Source: Rhodobacteraceae bacterium CG17_big_fil_post_rev_8_21_14_2_50_63_15
Lineage (GTDB): Bacteria; Pseudomonadota; Alphaproteobacteria; Rhodobacterales; Rhodobacteraceae
NCBI GenBank assembly: GCA_002783205.1
Contig: PFEY01000017.1
Location: 1 to 40,534, forward strand
Length of the DNA stretch: 40,534 nt
Reading direction: 5' to 3'
Made by a program: the position numbers and the translations under genes. The notes beneath the pieces were generated by a model that was not told the DNA's origin, did no database searches, and saw only the letters and a list, made by a program, of their open reading frames with translations. Every line of letters starts with the position of its first letter. The first letter of the stretch is position 1. Below are positions 15,329 to 22,647 of this stretch, in pieces.

Positions 15329-15356
15329 GCAGGCGACCGCTGATGCGGTTGCCTGT
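15329..15356 (+). terminator. Hairpin between bhcD and ugpB, probable terminator
   Basis: A 12-bp stem with two wobble pairs (GCAGGCGACCGC / GCGGTTGCCTGT) and a TGAT loop, 30 bp after bhcD. It is followed by TCGCGCTTTAAG rather than a T-run. It marks the likely border between the bhc and ugp transcription units; the remaining 79 bp before ugpB would hold the ugp promoter, which I could not identify. Confidence 0.5.
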
Positions 15357-15435
15357 TCGCGCTTTAAGTGTAGCGTATGCCCGCAGGAAGGCGACAGTCG
15401 GCAATGACTGGCTGCGATTCACAGGGAGAAGTTAC

Positions 15436-16749
15436 ATGCGAAATCTTGCTTTCGGCGCGTTGCTCGCCGCCACCACGGCCGTTGCGCCGCTCACCGCCGT
15501 CGCACAGACTGAAATCCAGTTCTGGCACGCCTTTACAGGCCGTCTGGCCGAACTGCTCGATGCTCAGGTTGCCGCCTTCAATGCGGGTCAGAGCGATTAC
15601 AAGGTCACAGCCACCCCCAAGGGCAATTATTCCGAGGCGCTCAACGCCGGGATCGCTGCCTTTCGCGCGGGTGAGCAGCCGCAGATCCTTCAGGTCTTTG
15701 AGGTGGGCACCGCCACGATGATGGGGGCCAAGGGCGCGATCAAGCCGGTCTATGAGGTGATGGAGCAATCGGGGCTGCCGTTCGATCCAAAAGCCTATCT
15801 GGCAGCCGTCACCGGCTATTACACGACCGCCGAAGGGCAGATGCTCTCGCTGCCCTACAATTCCTCGACGCAGGTTCTCTATGTCAATCGCGATGCGCTG
15901 ACAGGCGCTGGCATCGACCCCGACACCGATCTGAGCACATGGCAGAATGTCGATGCGGTGCTGGGCCAGCTCAAGGAGGCGGGTCATGCCTGCCCCTATA
16001 CCACCTCGTGGCAGAGCTGGGTGCATCTCGAGAGCTTCTCGGCCTACCACAATGTGCCCTTTGCCACGCAGGCCAACGGCTTTGGCGGGCTGGACGCGGA
16101 ACTTGTCTTCAACGGGCCGCTTCAGGTGCAGCACATCGCCAAGCTGGGTGAATGGGCGCGGGACGGCAAATTCATCTATGCCGGTCGCCGCAACGAAGCG
16201 GGCGCCAATTTCCGCGCGGGCACCTGCGCCCTCTTCACCGAAAGCTCGGCCGGCTATGCCGGCGTCAAGGCCGAAGCGCAGTTTGATTTCCAGATCCGAC
16301 CGCTGCCTTATTGGGACGGTGTCGAGGGCGCGCCGCAGAACACCATCATCGGCGGGGCCTCGCTCTGGGTGATGGCGGGGCATGATGCGGAGGAGTACAA
16401 GGGTGTCGCGGCCTTCATGAACTTTCTCTCTTCGCCCGAGGTGCAGGCGCAATGGCACCAGGATACCGGCTATCTGCCGATCACCTATGCGGCGGGCGAG
16501 GTGACGCGCGCCGCCGGTTTCTACGAGGCCAATCCCGGCACCGATATTGCCGTGATCCAGATGACCACCAAGGAACCGACCGAGAATTCCAAGGGTCTGC
16601 GTCTTGGCTCCTTTGATCAGATCCGTGCCATCATCGACGAGGAACTCGAGGCGGTCTGGTCCGGAGACAAGGACGCGCAGGCGGCGCTGGATTCCGCGGT
16701 GGCGCGGGGCAATCAGCTGTTGCGCCGGTTCGAGCAAGCCAGCAACTGA
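15436..16749 (+). CDS. ugpB: sn-Glycerol-3-phosphate/glycerophosphodiester-binding protein UgpB
   Basis: 437 residues. Sec signal peptide at 1-23 (MRNLAFGALLAATTAVAPL, cleavage after AVA). The mature protein follows E. coli UgpB closely along its length: EIQFWHAF, GNYSEALNAGIAAFRAGEQP, QVFEVGTATMM, TSWQSWVHLESFSA with both ligand-stacking tryptophans, IIGGASLWVM and RGNQLLRRFE. It captures glycerol-3-phosphate or diesters such as glycerophosphocholine in the periplasm. AGGGAGAA lies 6 nt upstream of the ATG; the frame reaches back to 15325 without homology. First gene of ugpBAEC. No ugpQ phosphodiesterase is present in the window. Confidence 0.94.
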   Translation: MRNLAFGALLAATTAVAPLTAVAQTEIQFWHAFTGRLAELLDAQVAAFNAGQSDYKVTATPKGNYSEALNAGIAAFRAGEQPQILQVFEVGTATMMGAKGAIKPVYEVMEQSGLPFDPKAYLAAVTGYYTTAEGQMLSLPYNSSTQVLYVNRDALTGAGIDPDTDLSTWQNVDAVLGQLKEAGHACPYTTSWQSWVHLESFSAYHNVPFATQANGFGGLDAELVFNGPLQVQHIAKLGEWARDGKFIYAGRRNEAGANFRAGTCALFTESSAGYAGVKAEAQFDFQIRPLPYWDGVEGAPQNTIIGGASLWVMAGHDAEEYKGVAAFMNFLSSPEVQAQWHQDTGYLPITYAAGEVTRAAGFYEANPGTDIAVIQMTTKEPTENSKGLRLGSFDQIRAIIDEELEAVWSGDKDAQAALDSAVARGNQLLRRFEQASN

Positions 16750-16761
16750 TCTGAGGCACGA

Positions 16762-16786
16762 GGGCCGGGCGGCAGACGCCCGGTCC
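16762..16786 (+). terminator. GC-rich intercistronic hairpin after ugpB
   Basis: Stem of 10 bp including one wobble (core CCGGGCG / CGCCCGG) with loop GCAGA, 12 bp after the ugpB stop and 17 bp before ugpA. It is placed as expected for differential expression of an abundant binding protein over its permeases. It shares GCGGCAGAC with the hairpin after dctP. Confidence 0.6.
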
Positions 16787-16803
16787 CGCCGCCGTGAAAC
16801 CGG

Positions 16804-17685
16804 ATGGAAAAACGTGTCACCTTCAGGGGTTGGTTCCTGCCGCTCTGCCTGATCGCGCCGCAGATCGTGATCTCTGCGGTGTTCTTCTTTTTCCCGGCCG
16901 GTCAGGCGGTGTGGCAGTCGTTATTCATTCCCGACCCGTTCGGCCTGTCATCGCAATTTGTCGGACTGGGCAACTTCAAGTATCTGTTGGGCGATCCCTA
17001 TTATCGTGCCTCGTTTGTCACTACGGCGATCTTTTCCACGCTGGTGACGCTGGCGTCGATGATTCCGGCGCTGTTTCTGGCGGTGCTGGCCGACCGGCTG
17101 GTGAAATCGGCAGGGGTCTATCGAACGTTGCTGATCTGGCCCTACGCGGTGGCCCCGGCGGTGGCGGGGGTTCTGTGGATGTTCATGTTCAACACGCGAG
17201 TGGGCGTGGTGGCGTGGTATCTGGGGCAATTGGGCTATGACTGGAACCATGTGCTTGATGGGACAGAGGCGATGGGGCTGGTCGTCGTGGCGTCAAGTTG
17301 GGGGCGGATCAGTTACAACTTCCTGTTTTTCTTTGCCGCGCTTCAGGCTGTGCCCCGCTCGATCATCGAGGCCGCCGCGATCGACGGCGCACGTTTCTGG
17401 CGACGGTTCTTTACCATCGTGTTGCCGCTTCTGTCGCCGACAACGTTCTTTCTTCTGGTCGTGAACATCGTCTATGCCTTTTTCGAGACCTTCGGGGTCA
17501 TTCACACGATCACCGCCGGGGGGCCGCAACAGGCCACCACGATCCTTGTCTACAAGGTGTTCTCGGACGGGTTCGTGGGGCAGGATCTGGGATCGTCCGC
17601 GGCGCAGTCGGTCATTCTGCTGGGGGTGGTCGGCCTGCTGACGGTGCTGCAATTCAAGTATATCGAGAAGCGGGTGCATTACTGA
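16804..17685 (+). CDS. ugpA: Glycerol-3-phosphate ABC transporter permease UgpA
   Basis: 293 residues with six hydrophobic helices, starting around residues 11-33 ([19 protein letters not shown]). The cytoplasmic EAA loop that contacts the ATPase is clear: [24 protein letters not shown]. It is the inner-membrane partner of UgpE. The stop overlaps the ugpE start by one base (TGATG). Gene order and the true UgpB upstream support the assignment over a generic sugar permease. Confidence 0.92.
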   Translation: MEKRVTFRGWFLPLCLIAPQIVISAVFFFFPAGQAVWQSLFIPDPFGLSSQFVGLGNFKYLLGDPYYRASFVTTAIFSTLVTLASMIPALFLAVLADRLVKSAGVYRTLLIWPYAVAPAVAGVLWMFMFNTRVGVVAWYLGQLGYDWNHVLDGTEAMGLVVVASSWGRISYNFLFFFAALQAVPRSIIEAAAIDGARFWRRFFTIVLPLLSPTTFFLLVVNIVYAFFETFGVIHTITAGGPQQATTILVYKVFSDGFVGQDLGSSAAQSVILLGVVGLLTVLQFKYIEKRVHY

Positions 17686-18542
17686 TGGCCACCGAGATCA
17701 CGGGCATGGTGCAGCGACGCGGCGCGGGCCTCTGGCTCACGCATCTGGCGATGATTGCAGGCGTTCTGGTGATCTTCTTTCCGATCTGGCTGGCCTTTGT
17801 CGCCTCGACCGTGACGCAGCCGGAAATCGTGCGTCCGCCGATGCCGCTCTGGCCGGGGGATCAACTGATCGAGAACTATACCGCCGCACTCTTTTCGGGC
17901 GTCAACGTGCCGGTGCTGACCATGCTGGGCAATTCGCTGGTCATGGCGGTGGGGATCGCGGTGGGCAAGATCGTCATCTCGCTTACCTCGGCCTTTGCCA
18001 TTGTCTATTTCCGATTTCCGGGGCGCAATCTCTTTTTCTGGCTGATTTTTCTCACGCTGATGTTGCCCGTGGAGGTGCGGATCGTGCCAACCTACGAGGT
18101 GATCGCCGGTTTCGGGATGCTCAACAGCTATTCGGGCCTGATCTTTCCGCTGATCGCATCGGCCACGGCGACATTTCTCTTTCGCCAGTTCTATCTGACC
18201 GTGCCCGACGAGTTGGCCGAGGCGGCGCGGGTCGATGGCGCGCGCCCGATGCGGTTTTTCTGGGACATCCTCTTGCCGATGAGCCGCACGAACATCGCCG
18301 CACTCTTTGTGATCCTGTTCATTTACGGCTGGAATCAGTTTCTCTGGCCGCTCCTGATTACGACGGACCCGTCGATGAACACCATCGTGATGGGCATCAA
18401 GCAGATGTTCCCCTCTGGCGATGACTTGGCGAATTGGCCGGTCATCATGGCGACCTCGATCCTGGCGATGATTCCGCCGGTGGTGGTGGTGGTCTCGATG
18501 CAGAAACTCTTTATCCGCGGTCTGGTGGACAGCGAGAAATAG
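17685..18542 (+). CDS. ugpE: Glycerol-3-phosphate ABC transporter permease UgpE
   Basis: 285 residues with six predicted helices, the first at about 17-38. The EAA loop reads [23 protein letters not shown], and the C-terminus [10 protein letters not shown] is characteristic of UgpE-like MalG-type permeases. The start at 17685 is fixed by the TGATG junction with ugpA, although the frame is open back to 17298. Five base pairs separate its stop from ugpC. Confidence 0.92.
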   Translation: MATEITGMVQRRGAGLWLTHLAMIAGVLVIFFPIWLAFVASTVTQPEIVRPPMPLWPGDQLIENYTAALFSGVNVPVLTMLGNSLVMAVGIAVGKIVISLTSAFAIVYFRFPGRNLFFWLIFLTLMLPVEVRIVPTYEVIAGFGMLNSYSGLIFPLIASATATFLFRQFYLTVPDELAEAARVDGARPMRFFWDILLPMSRTNIAALFVILFIYGWNQFLWPLLITTDPSMNTIVMGIKQMFPSGDDLANWPVIMATSILAMIPPVVVVVSMQKLFIRGLVDSEK

Positions 18543-18547
18543 GTAAC

Positions 18548-19597
18548 ATGGCAACCGTAGAACTGGACGATATCCACAAACGCTTTGGCGCCGAAGAGGT
18601 GATCAAGGGCGTGAGCCTGACGGTGGCAGACGGCGAATTCATCGTCATCGTCGGCCCTTCGGGTTGTGGCAAATCCACGCTTTTGCGCATGGTGGCGGGG
18701 CTGGAGACGATCACGTCGGGTGAACTGCGTATCAATGGCCTGCGCGCCAATGAGAAGGAACCGATGGATCGCGACATCGCCATGGTGTTTCAGAATTACG
18801 CGCTCTACCCTCATATGAGCGTGGCGCAGAACATGGGCTATGGTCTGAAGATCGCGGGACTGCCCAGGGACGCGATTGCCGCCAAGGTGGCTGAGGCGGC
18901 CAAACTCTTGCAACTGAAAGACCTTCTCGATCGCAAACCCCGGCAATTGTCGGGCGGTCAACGTCAGCGCGTCGCCATGGGCCGCGCCATCGTCCGCGAT
19001 CCGGCGGTGTTCCTGTTTGACGAGCCGCTCTCCAACCTCGATGCCAAGCTGCGCGTTCAGATGCGGCTGGAGATTCGCCAATTGCAGGCTGATCTTGGAA
19101 CGACCGCGCTCTACGTGACGCATGATCAGGTCGAGGCGATGACGATGGCAGACCGGATGATCGTGATGAATGCGGGGCGCGCGGAACAGATCGGCACGCC
19201 GCTCGATGTCTATGAGCGGCCGTCAACTCTGTTTGCTGCGCAATTCATTGGCAGTCCTGCGATGAATGTGCTGCCCGCCGAGGGCGGCGCGGACGGGTTG
19301 CGCGTGGCGGAGATGGTGTTGCCCAACCCGGCCGCCATCACCGGTCCCGTCATGGTCGGGCTGCGTCCCGAGCATCTCTACCCTGATCCGGAGGGCCCGA
19401 TTGGCCTGCGGGTGCGTCTGGCCGAACCCTTGGGGGCCAACACGCTGTTGCACGGCACGCTCGCGTCTGGTGAAGCCTTTACCGCGAGCCTCGCCGGGGT
19501 GCATGGCATAGGCCAGGGTGGCACCATGCTGCGGCTGTCGGTCGCGCCCGAGAACATCCATCTCTTTGACGCGGCCAGCGGTCGGCGTCTTGGTTAG
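18548..19597 (+). CDS. ugpC: ABC transporter ATP-binding protein UgpC
   Basis: 349 residues, MalK/UgpC-type ATPase: Walker [10 protein letters not shown] (about residues 37-45), Q-loop [11 protein letters not shown], signature [14 protein letters not shown], Walker [14 protein letters not shown]-loop [11 protein letters not shown], and a C-terminal TOBE regulatory region (about 235-345). It energises import through UgpAE. The ATG at 18548 follows AGGTAAC. Its stop overlaps the stop of the convergent mrpG by 4 bp, leaving no room for a separate terminator. Confidence 0.94.
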   Translation: MATVELDDIHKRFGAEEVIKGVSLTVADGEFIVIVGPSGCGKSTLLRMVAGLETITSGELRINGLRANEKEPMDRDIAMVFQNYALYPHMSVAQNMGYGLKIAGLPRDAIAAKVAEAAKLLQLKDLLDRKPRQLSGGQRQRVAMGRAIVRDPAVFLFDEPLSNLDAKLRVQMRLEIRQLQADLGTTALYVTHDQVEAMTMADRMIVMNAGRAEQIGTPLDVYERPSTLFAAQFIGSPAMNVLPAEGGADGLRVAEMVLPNPAAITGPVMVGLRPEHLYPDPEGPIGLRVRLAEPLGANTLLHGTLASGEAFTASLAGVHGIGQGGTMLRLSVAPENIHLFDAASGRRLG

Positions 19598-19980
19598 CTG
19601 GCCCTTTGGGCCTCTTCAATACGCTGACGTTCGGCGTCGCTTTCATAGCTGGCCCAGGGGCGATCGGTCCCGGTGGACGGCAGATCGCCGGGTTTGTGGC
19701 TGAGATGCAGATGGGTCTTGGCGATGAAATGCCCGGTGATCGGCGCGGTCAGGAACAGGAACAGCGTGATCATCAGTTCGTGATACGAAAACTGCCCCGC
19801 GATGAAATAGAAATACAGCATCGAGGCAATCAGCGCGCCGCCCACGCCAAGCGTCGTCGCCTTGGTGGGAGCGTGCAGCCGCATCATCGGATCCGGCAGC
19901 TTGATCATCCCGAAAGAGCCGACAAGGCCGAAAATGCCGCTGATGACAAGGCAGGCCGAAACAAGAATTTCGACGATCAT
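19594..19980 (-). CDS. mrpG: Mrp Na+/H+ antiporter subunit G
   Basis: 128 residues with three hydrophobic helices. [31 protein letters not shown] is the MnhG/PhaG signature, followed by a longer charged C-terminal tail than usual (about 35 residues). It is the last gene of the mrp operon; its stop overlaps the ugpC stop. It is part of the hetero-oligomeric cation/proton antiporter in the inner membrane. Confidence 0.93.
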   Translation of the reverse strand: MIVEILVSACLVISGIFGLVGSFGMIKLPDPMMRLHAPTKATTLGVGGALIASMLYFYFIAGQFSYHELMITLFLFLTAPITGHFIAKTHLHLSHKPGDLPSTGTDRPWASYESDAERQRIEEAQRAS

Positions 19981-19991
19981 GTGTTGTCCCC

Positions 19992-20261
19992 CTATTCGAT
20001 GATGTTGCCGCGCAGCAGAAAGCGCGTGTAGGACACGGTCGAGATAAAGCCCGTCATGGCCATGATCATCGAAACCTCGAAATAGATCGTCGTTCCCTCG
20101 TAGATGCCGAACAGCGACAGGATCGCGATGGCGTTTATCACCATGGTATCGAGTGCCAGAATCCGGTCCCCGATGCTGGGTGCGCTGATGACCCGGTAGA
20201 TATTCAGCAAGAGGCCGAGGCCAAAGCAGGCAAAGGCAAAGATGAGCGCTGCGCCAATCAT
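19992..20261 (-). CDS. mrpF: Mrp Na+/H+ antiporter subunit F
   Basis: 89 residues with three helices. RVISAPSIGDRILALDTMVINAIAILSL is the MnhF/PhaF hallmark with the conserved Asp of the second helix. The start overlaps the mrpE stop by 4 bp, and mrpG begins 11 bp downstream. Confidence 0.93.
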   Translation of the reverse strand: MIGAALIFAFACFGLGLLLNIYRVISAPSIGDRILALDTMVINAIAILSLFGIYEGTTIYFEVSMIMAMTGFISTVSYTRFLLRGNIIE

Positions 20262-20749
20262 TCGAAAATCTCCTTCAGCCGTCGTTCGTAGCGCGCCTTG
20301 ATCTCGTCGCGCACCGCGTCCGGATCGGGGGCATCAAGGCAATGGACCAGCAGGCTTTGCCCATCGGCGGAAAGATCGCTCGAGATTGTGCCCGGGGTCA
20401 TGGTGATGGTCCCTGCAAGCATGGTGATCGCCTCGGGGGTGTTCAGGTCGAGCGGGATTCTGACCCAGGCAGGATGGGTGTCTGCGTTGGACTTGAACAG
20501 GATGATGTAGGCGACTTGCACATTGGCCACGCAGATGTCCCACAGCACCAGCGCCACGTATTCGATGATGCGGGGCAGGTTGCGCAGGCTTGGACGGTTG
20601 GGCCAGTAGGGCGAGGTGATCACCGGAATGATCAGGCCAAGGATGGTCCCGAGCGCGAGGTTTCCAAGGGTGAGCTTGTTGACCAGCATCTGCCAGACCA
20701 CGATCAGGCTCAGGGTCAGAAACGGATGGGGCAGGATCTTTCGCAGCAT
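20258..20749 (-). CDS. mrpE: Mrp Na+/H+ antiporter subunit E
   Basis: 163 residues. Two or three N-terminal helices (about 10-70) precede a cytoplasmic domain with TPEAITMLAGTITMTPGTISSDLS, the strongly conserved MnhE segment, and a charged tail. It starts 12 bp after mrpD and overlaps mrpF by 4 bp. It is needed for assembly and activity of the Mrp complex in characterised systems. Confidence 0.93.
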   Translation of the reverse strand: MLRKILPHPFLTLSLIVVWQMLVNKLTLGNLALGTILGLIIPVITSPYWPNRPSLRNLPRIIEYVALVLWDICVANVQVAYIILFKSNADTHPAWVRIPLDLNTPEAITMLAGTITMTPGTISSDLSADGQSLLVHCLDAPDPDAVRDEIKARYERRLKEIFE

Positions 20750-20761
20750 GTTTGATCTTCC

Positions 20762-22291
20762 TCAGCGCTGCCCCAGCACGGCAGTGATGTAGTCGTTGGG
20801 ATCGTGCAGTTGACCGGCCGTGGCATAGACATAGCCCATCACGGGGCCGGCGAATACTGCCAGGGCCACAATGCCCGCCAGCAGCGCAAAGCAGGCCACC
20901 ATGGACAGGGCAGAGTGCGAGGATGGTTCGGCCCTTGGATCGGCTTCGGTTGGCGTCGGGTTGGGGGCCTCTGTTTTCCAGAAGATCACGCTACCTGCCT
21001 GCACAAGGCCCAGAACCGCCACGAGGGAGGTGGTGAGGATCACCGTCCAGATCAGCCAGACCTGCGGCATCTCGCGCACCGCGTCGAGCACCAGCAGCTT
21101 GCCGATGAAACCTGACAGCGGCGGCAGGCCTGCGGTGGCGATTGCCGTTGCAAAGAAGAGCGCGGTGATCATGCCGTGCTGCGGCATCTGCGGTCCGGGC
21201 CGCAGCGCGCCCGCGATTTCGCCGCGCCGTTCCCGCACCAGATCGACCACGAGAAACAGGAGCGCGCCCGCCAGTGTCGAATGGATCATGTAGTAGATCG
21301 TCGCCGAAGTGGTGGCCGGGGTAAAGCCCGACATCGCGATCATCACCGTGCCCATCGAGCCGATGGCGGCAAAGGCGGCGAGCCGCCCGAGGCGTTTCGC
21401 CCCGAGGATTCCGATCATCCCCACCGCAAGGGTCAGCAGCGCGCCATAGAGCAGGAGCTGATCGATCAGGTCGGCCGTCGCCCCGAGATCAGGGCCAAAG
21501 ACCAGCGTGTAGAACCGCAGGACCGCATAGGCCCCCACCTTGGTCATGACGGCAAAGAGCGCGGCCACCGGGGCCGGGGCCTCGGCATAGGTCTCGGGTA
21601 GCCAGAAATGCAGCGGCAAAAGCGCGGCCTTGATGGCAAAGACCAGAAAGAGCAGCATCGCCCCGACGCGCAGGAGAGCACTGTCCTCGATCTGGATTTC
21701 GGCGGCGCGCAGGGCGAGGTCCGCCATGTTGAGTGTGCCCGTCACCGCATAAAGCGTGCCGAGGGCAAAGAGAAAGAGCGTCGAGCCGAGAAGGTTGTAG
21801 ATCACATATTGCACGCCCGCCTTGAACCTGCGTCGGCCCCCGGCATGGATCATCAGCCCGTAAGAGGCGATCAGCAGAACCTCGAAGAACACAAAGAGGT
21901 TGAACGCATCGCCGGTCAGGAAGGCGCCAAAGATCCCCATCAGCTGAAACTGGAACAGGGCGTGAAAATTCCGGCCGCGCTGATCCCAGCCCGTGCCGAT
22001 GGCGTAGAGCAGGACAACAAGGGCCAGCGCCGCCGTCAGCGCCACCATCAGGGCCGACAGCCGATCCAGCACCAGAACGATGCCAAAGGGCGCGGGCCAG
22101 TTGCCCAGTTCGTAGATCTCGATCGCGCCGGTCGCTGCCTGTGCCATCAGGGCCAGCGTGATTGCCAGAACGATACTTGTGCCCGCGACCGAAAACACGC
22201 GCTGCAACGTCGGGCGATAGCGCATCGAGAGGGTCAGGAGCGCGGCCAGAACCGCGGGCAGGACGACTGGGGCAATGATCCAGTGACTCAT
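20762..22291 (-). CDS. mrpD: Mrp Na+/H+ antiporter subunit D
   Basis: 509 residues with about 14 membrane helices, homologous to the NuoN/NuoM proton-pumping subunits of complex I. The proton-translocating core is visible in FAIKAALLPLHFWLPETYAEAPAPVAALFAVMTKVG (about residues 210-245), including the key lysines and the conserved Pro-rich loop. The ATG at 22291 lies 2 bp after mrpC; the frame extends to 22693 as a shadow of mrpC. Confidence 0.94.
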   Translation of the reverse strand: MSHWIIAPVVLPAVLAALLTLSMRYRPTLQRVFSVAGTSIVLAITLALMAQAATGAIEIYELGNWPAPFGIVLVLDRLSALMVALTAALALVVLLYAIGTGWDQRGRNFHALFQFQLMGIFGAFLTGDAFNLFVFFEVLLIASYGLMIHAGGRRRFKAGVQYVIYNLLGSTLFLFALGTLYAVTGTLNMADLALRAAEIQIEDSALLRVGAMLLFLVFAIKAALLPLHFWLPETYAEAPAPVAALFAVMTKVGAYAVLRFYTLVFGPDLGATADLIDQLLLYGALLTLAVGMIGILGAKRLGRLAAFAAIGSMGTVMIAMSGFTPATTSATIYYMIHSTLAGALLFLVVDLVRERRGEIAGALRPGPQMPQHGMITALFFATAIATAGLPPLSGFIGKLLVLDAVREMPQVWLIWTVILTTSLVAVLGLVQAGSVIFWKTEAPNPTPTEADPRAEPSSHSALSMVACFALLAGIVALAVFAGPVMGYVYATAGQLHDPNDYITAVLGQR

Positions 22292-22293
22292 GC

Positions 22294-22647
22294 TCACTTC
22301 TCCTGCTCGGGCGGTGTCTCGGGACCGATATTGACGCTGTCGCTGCGCGACGACAGGTAAGAGCCGAGCGCGAGGATGACCACCACGGCGGTCATCCCGA
22401 AGGAGATCACGATGGCTGTGAGCACCAGGGCCTGCGGCAACGGATCGGTATAGCCCGTCGCCGTGTCCGTGAGCACCGGAGGCATGTTGACGACCAGCCG
22501 TCCGGTGCCGAAGAGAAACAGATTGACCGCGTAGCTGAGCAGCGAGATGCCAAGGATCACTGGAAATGTGCGGAGCCGCAGCGTCAGATAGAGACCGCCT
22601 GACGTCAGCAATCCGATGGCACTGGCAAAGAGCAGTTCCATGGTCAT
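22294..22647 (-). CDS. mrpC: Mrp Na+/H+ antiporter subunit C
   Basis: 117 residues with three helices, a NuoK homologue. RTFPVILGISLLSYAVNLFLFGTG is the MnhC signature. ATG 22647 overlaps the mrpAB stop (ATGA); ATG 22641 has a better spacing from the AAGGAG site and is an equal alternative. A polar C-terminal tail (about 20 residues) follows the last helix. Confidence 0.93.
   Translation of the reverse strand: MTMELLFASAIGLLTSGGLYLTLRLRTFPVILGISLLSYAVNLFLFGTGRLVVNMPPVLTDTATGYTDPLPQALVLTAIVISFGMTAVVVILALGSYLSSRSDSVNIGPETPPEQEK

Noticed and set aside
17444-17465. TTCTTCTGG resembling the reverse of the 3'-end element
   Set aside because: It lies inside ugpA coding sequence, lacks the GGATATTT half, and differs at the next base.
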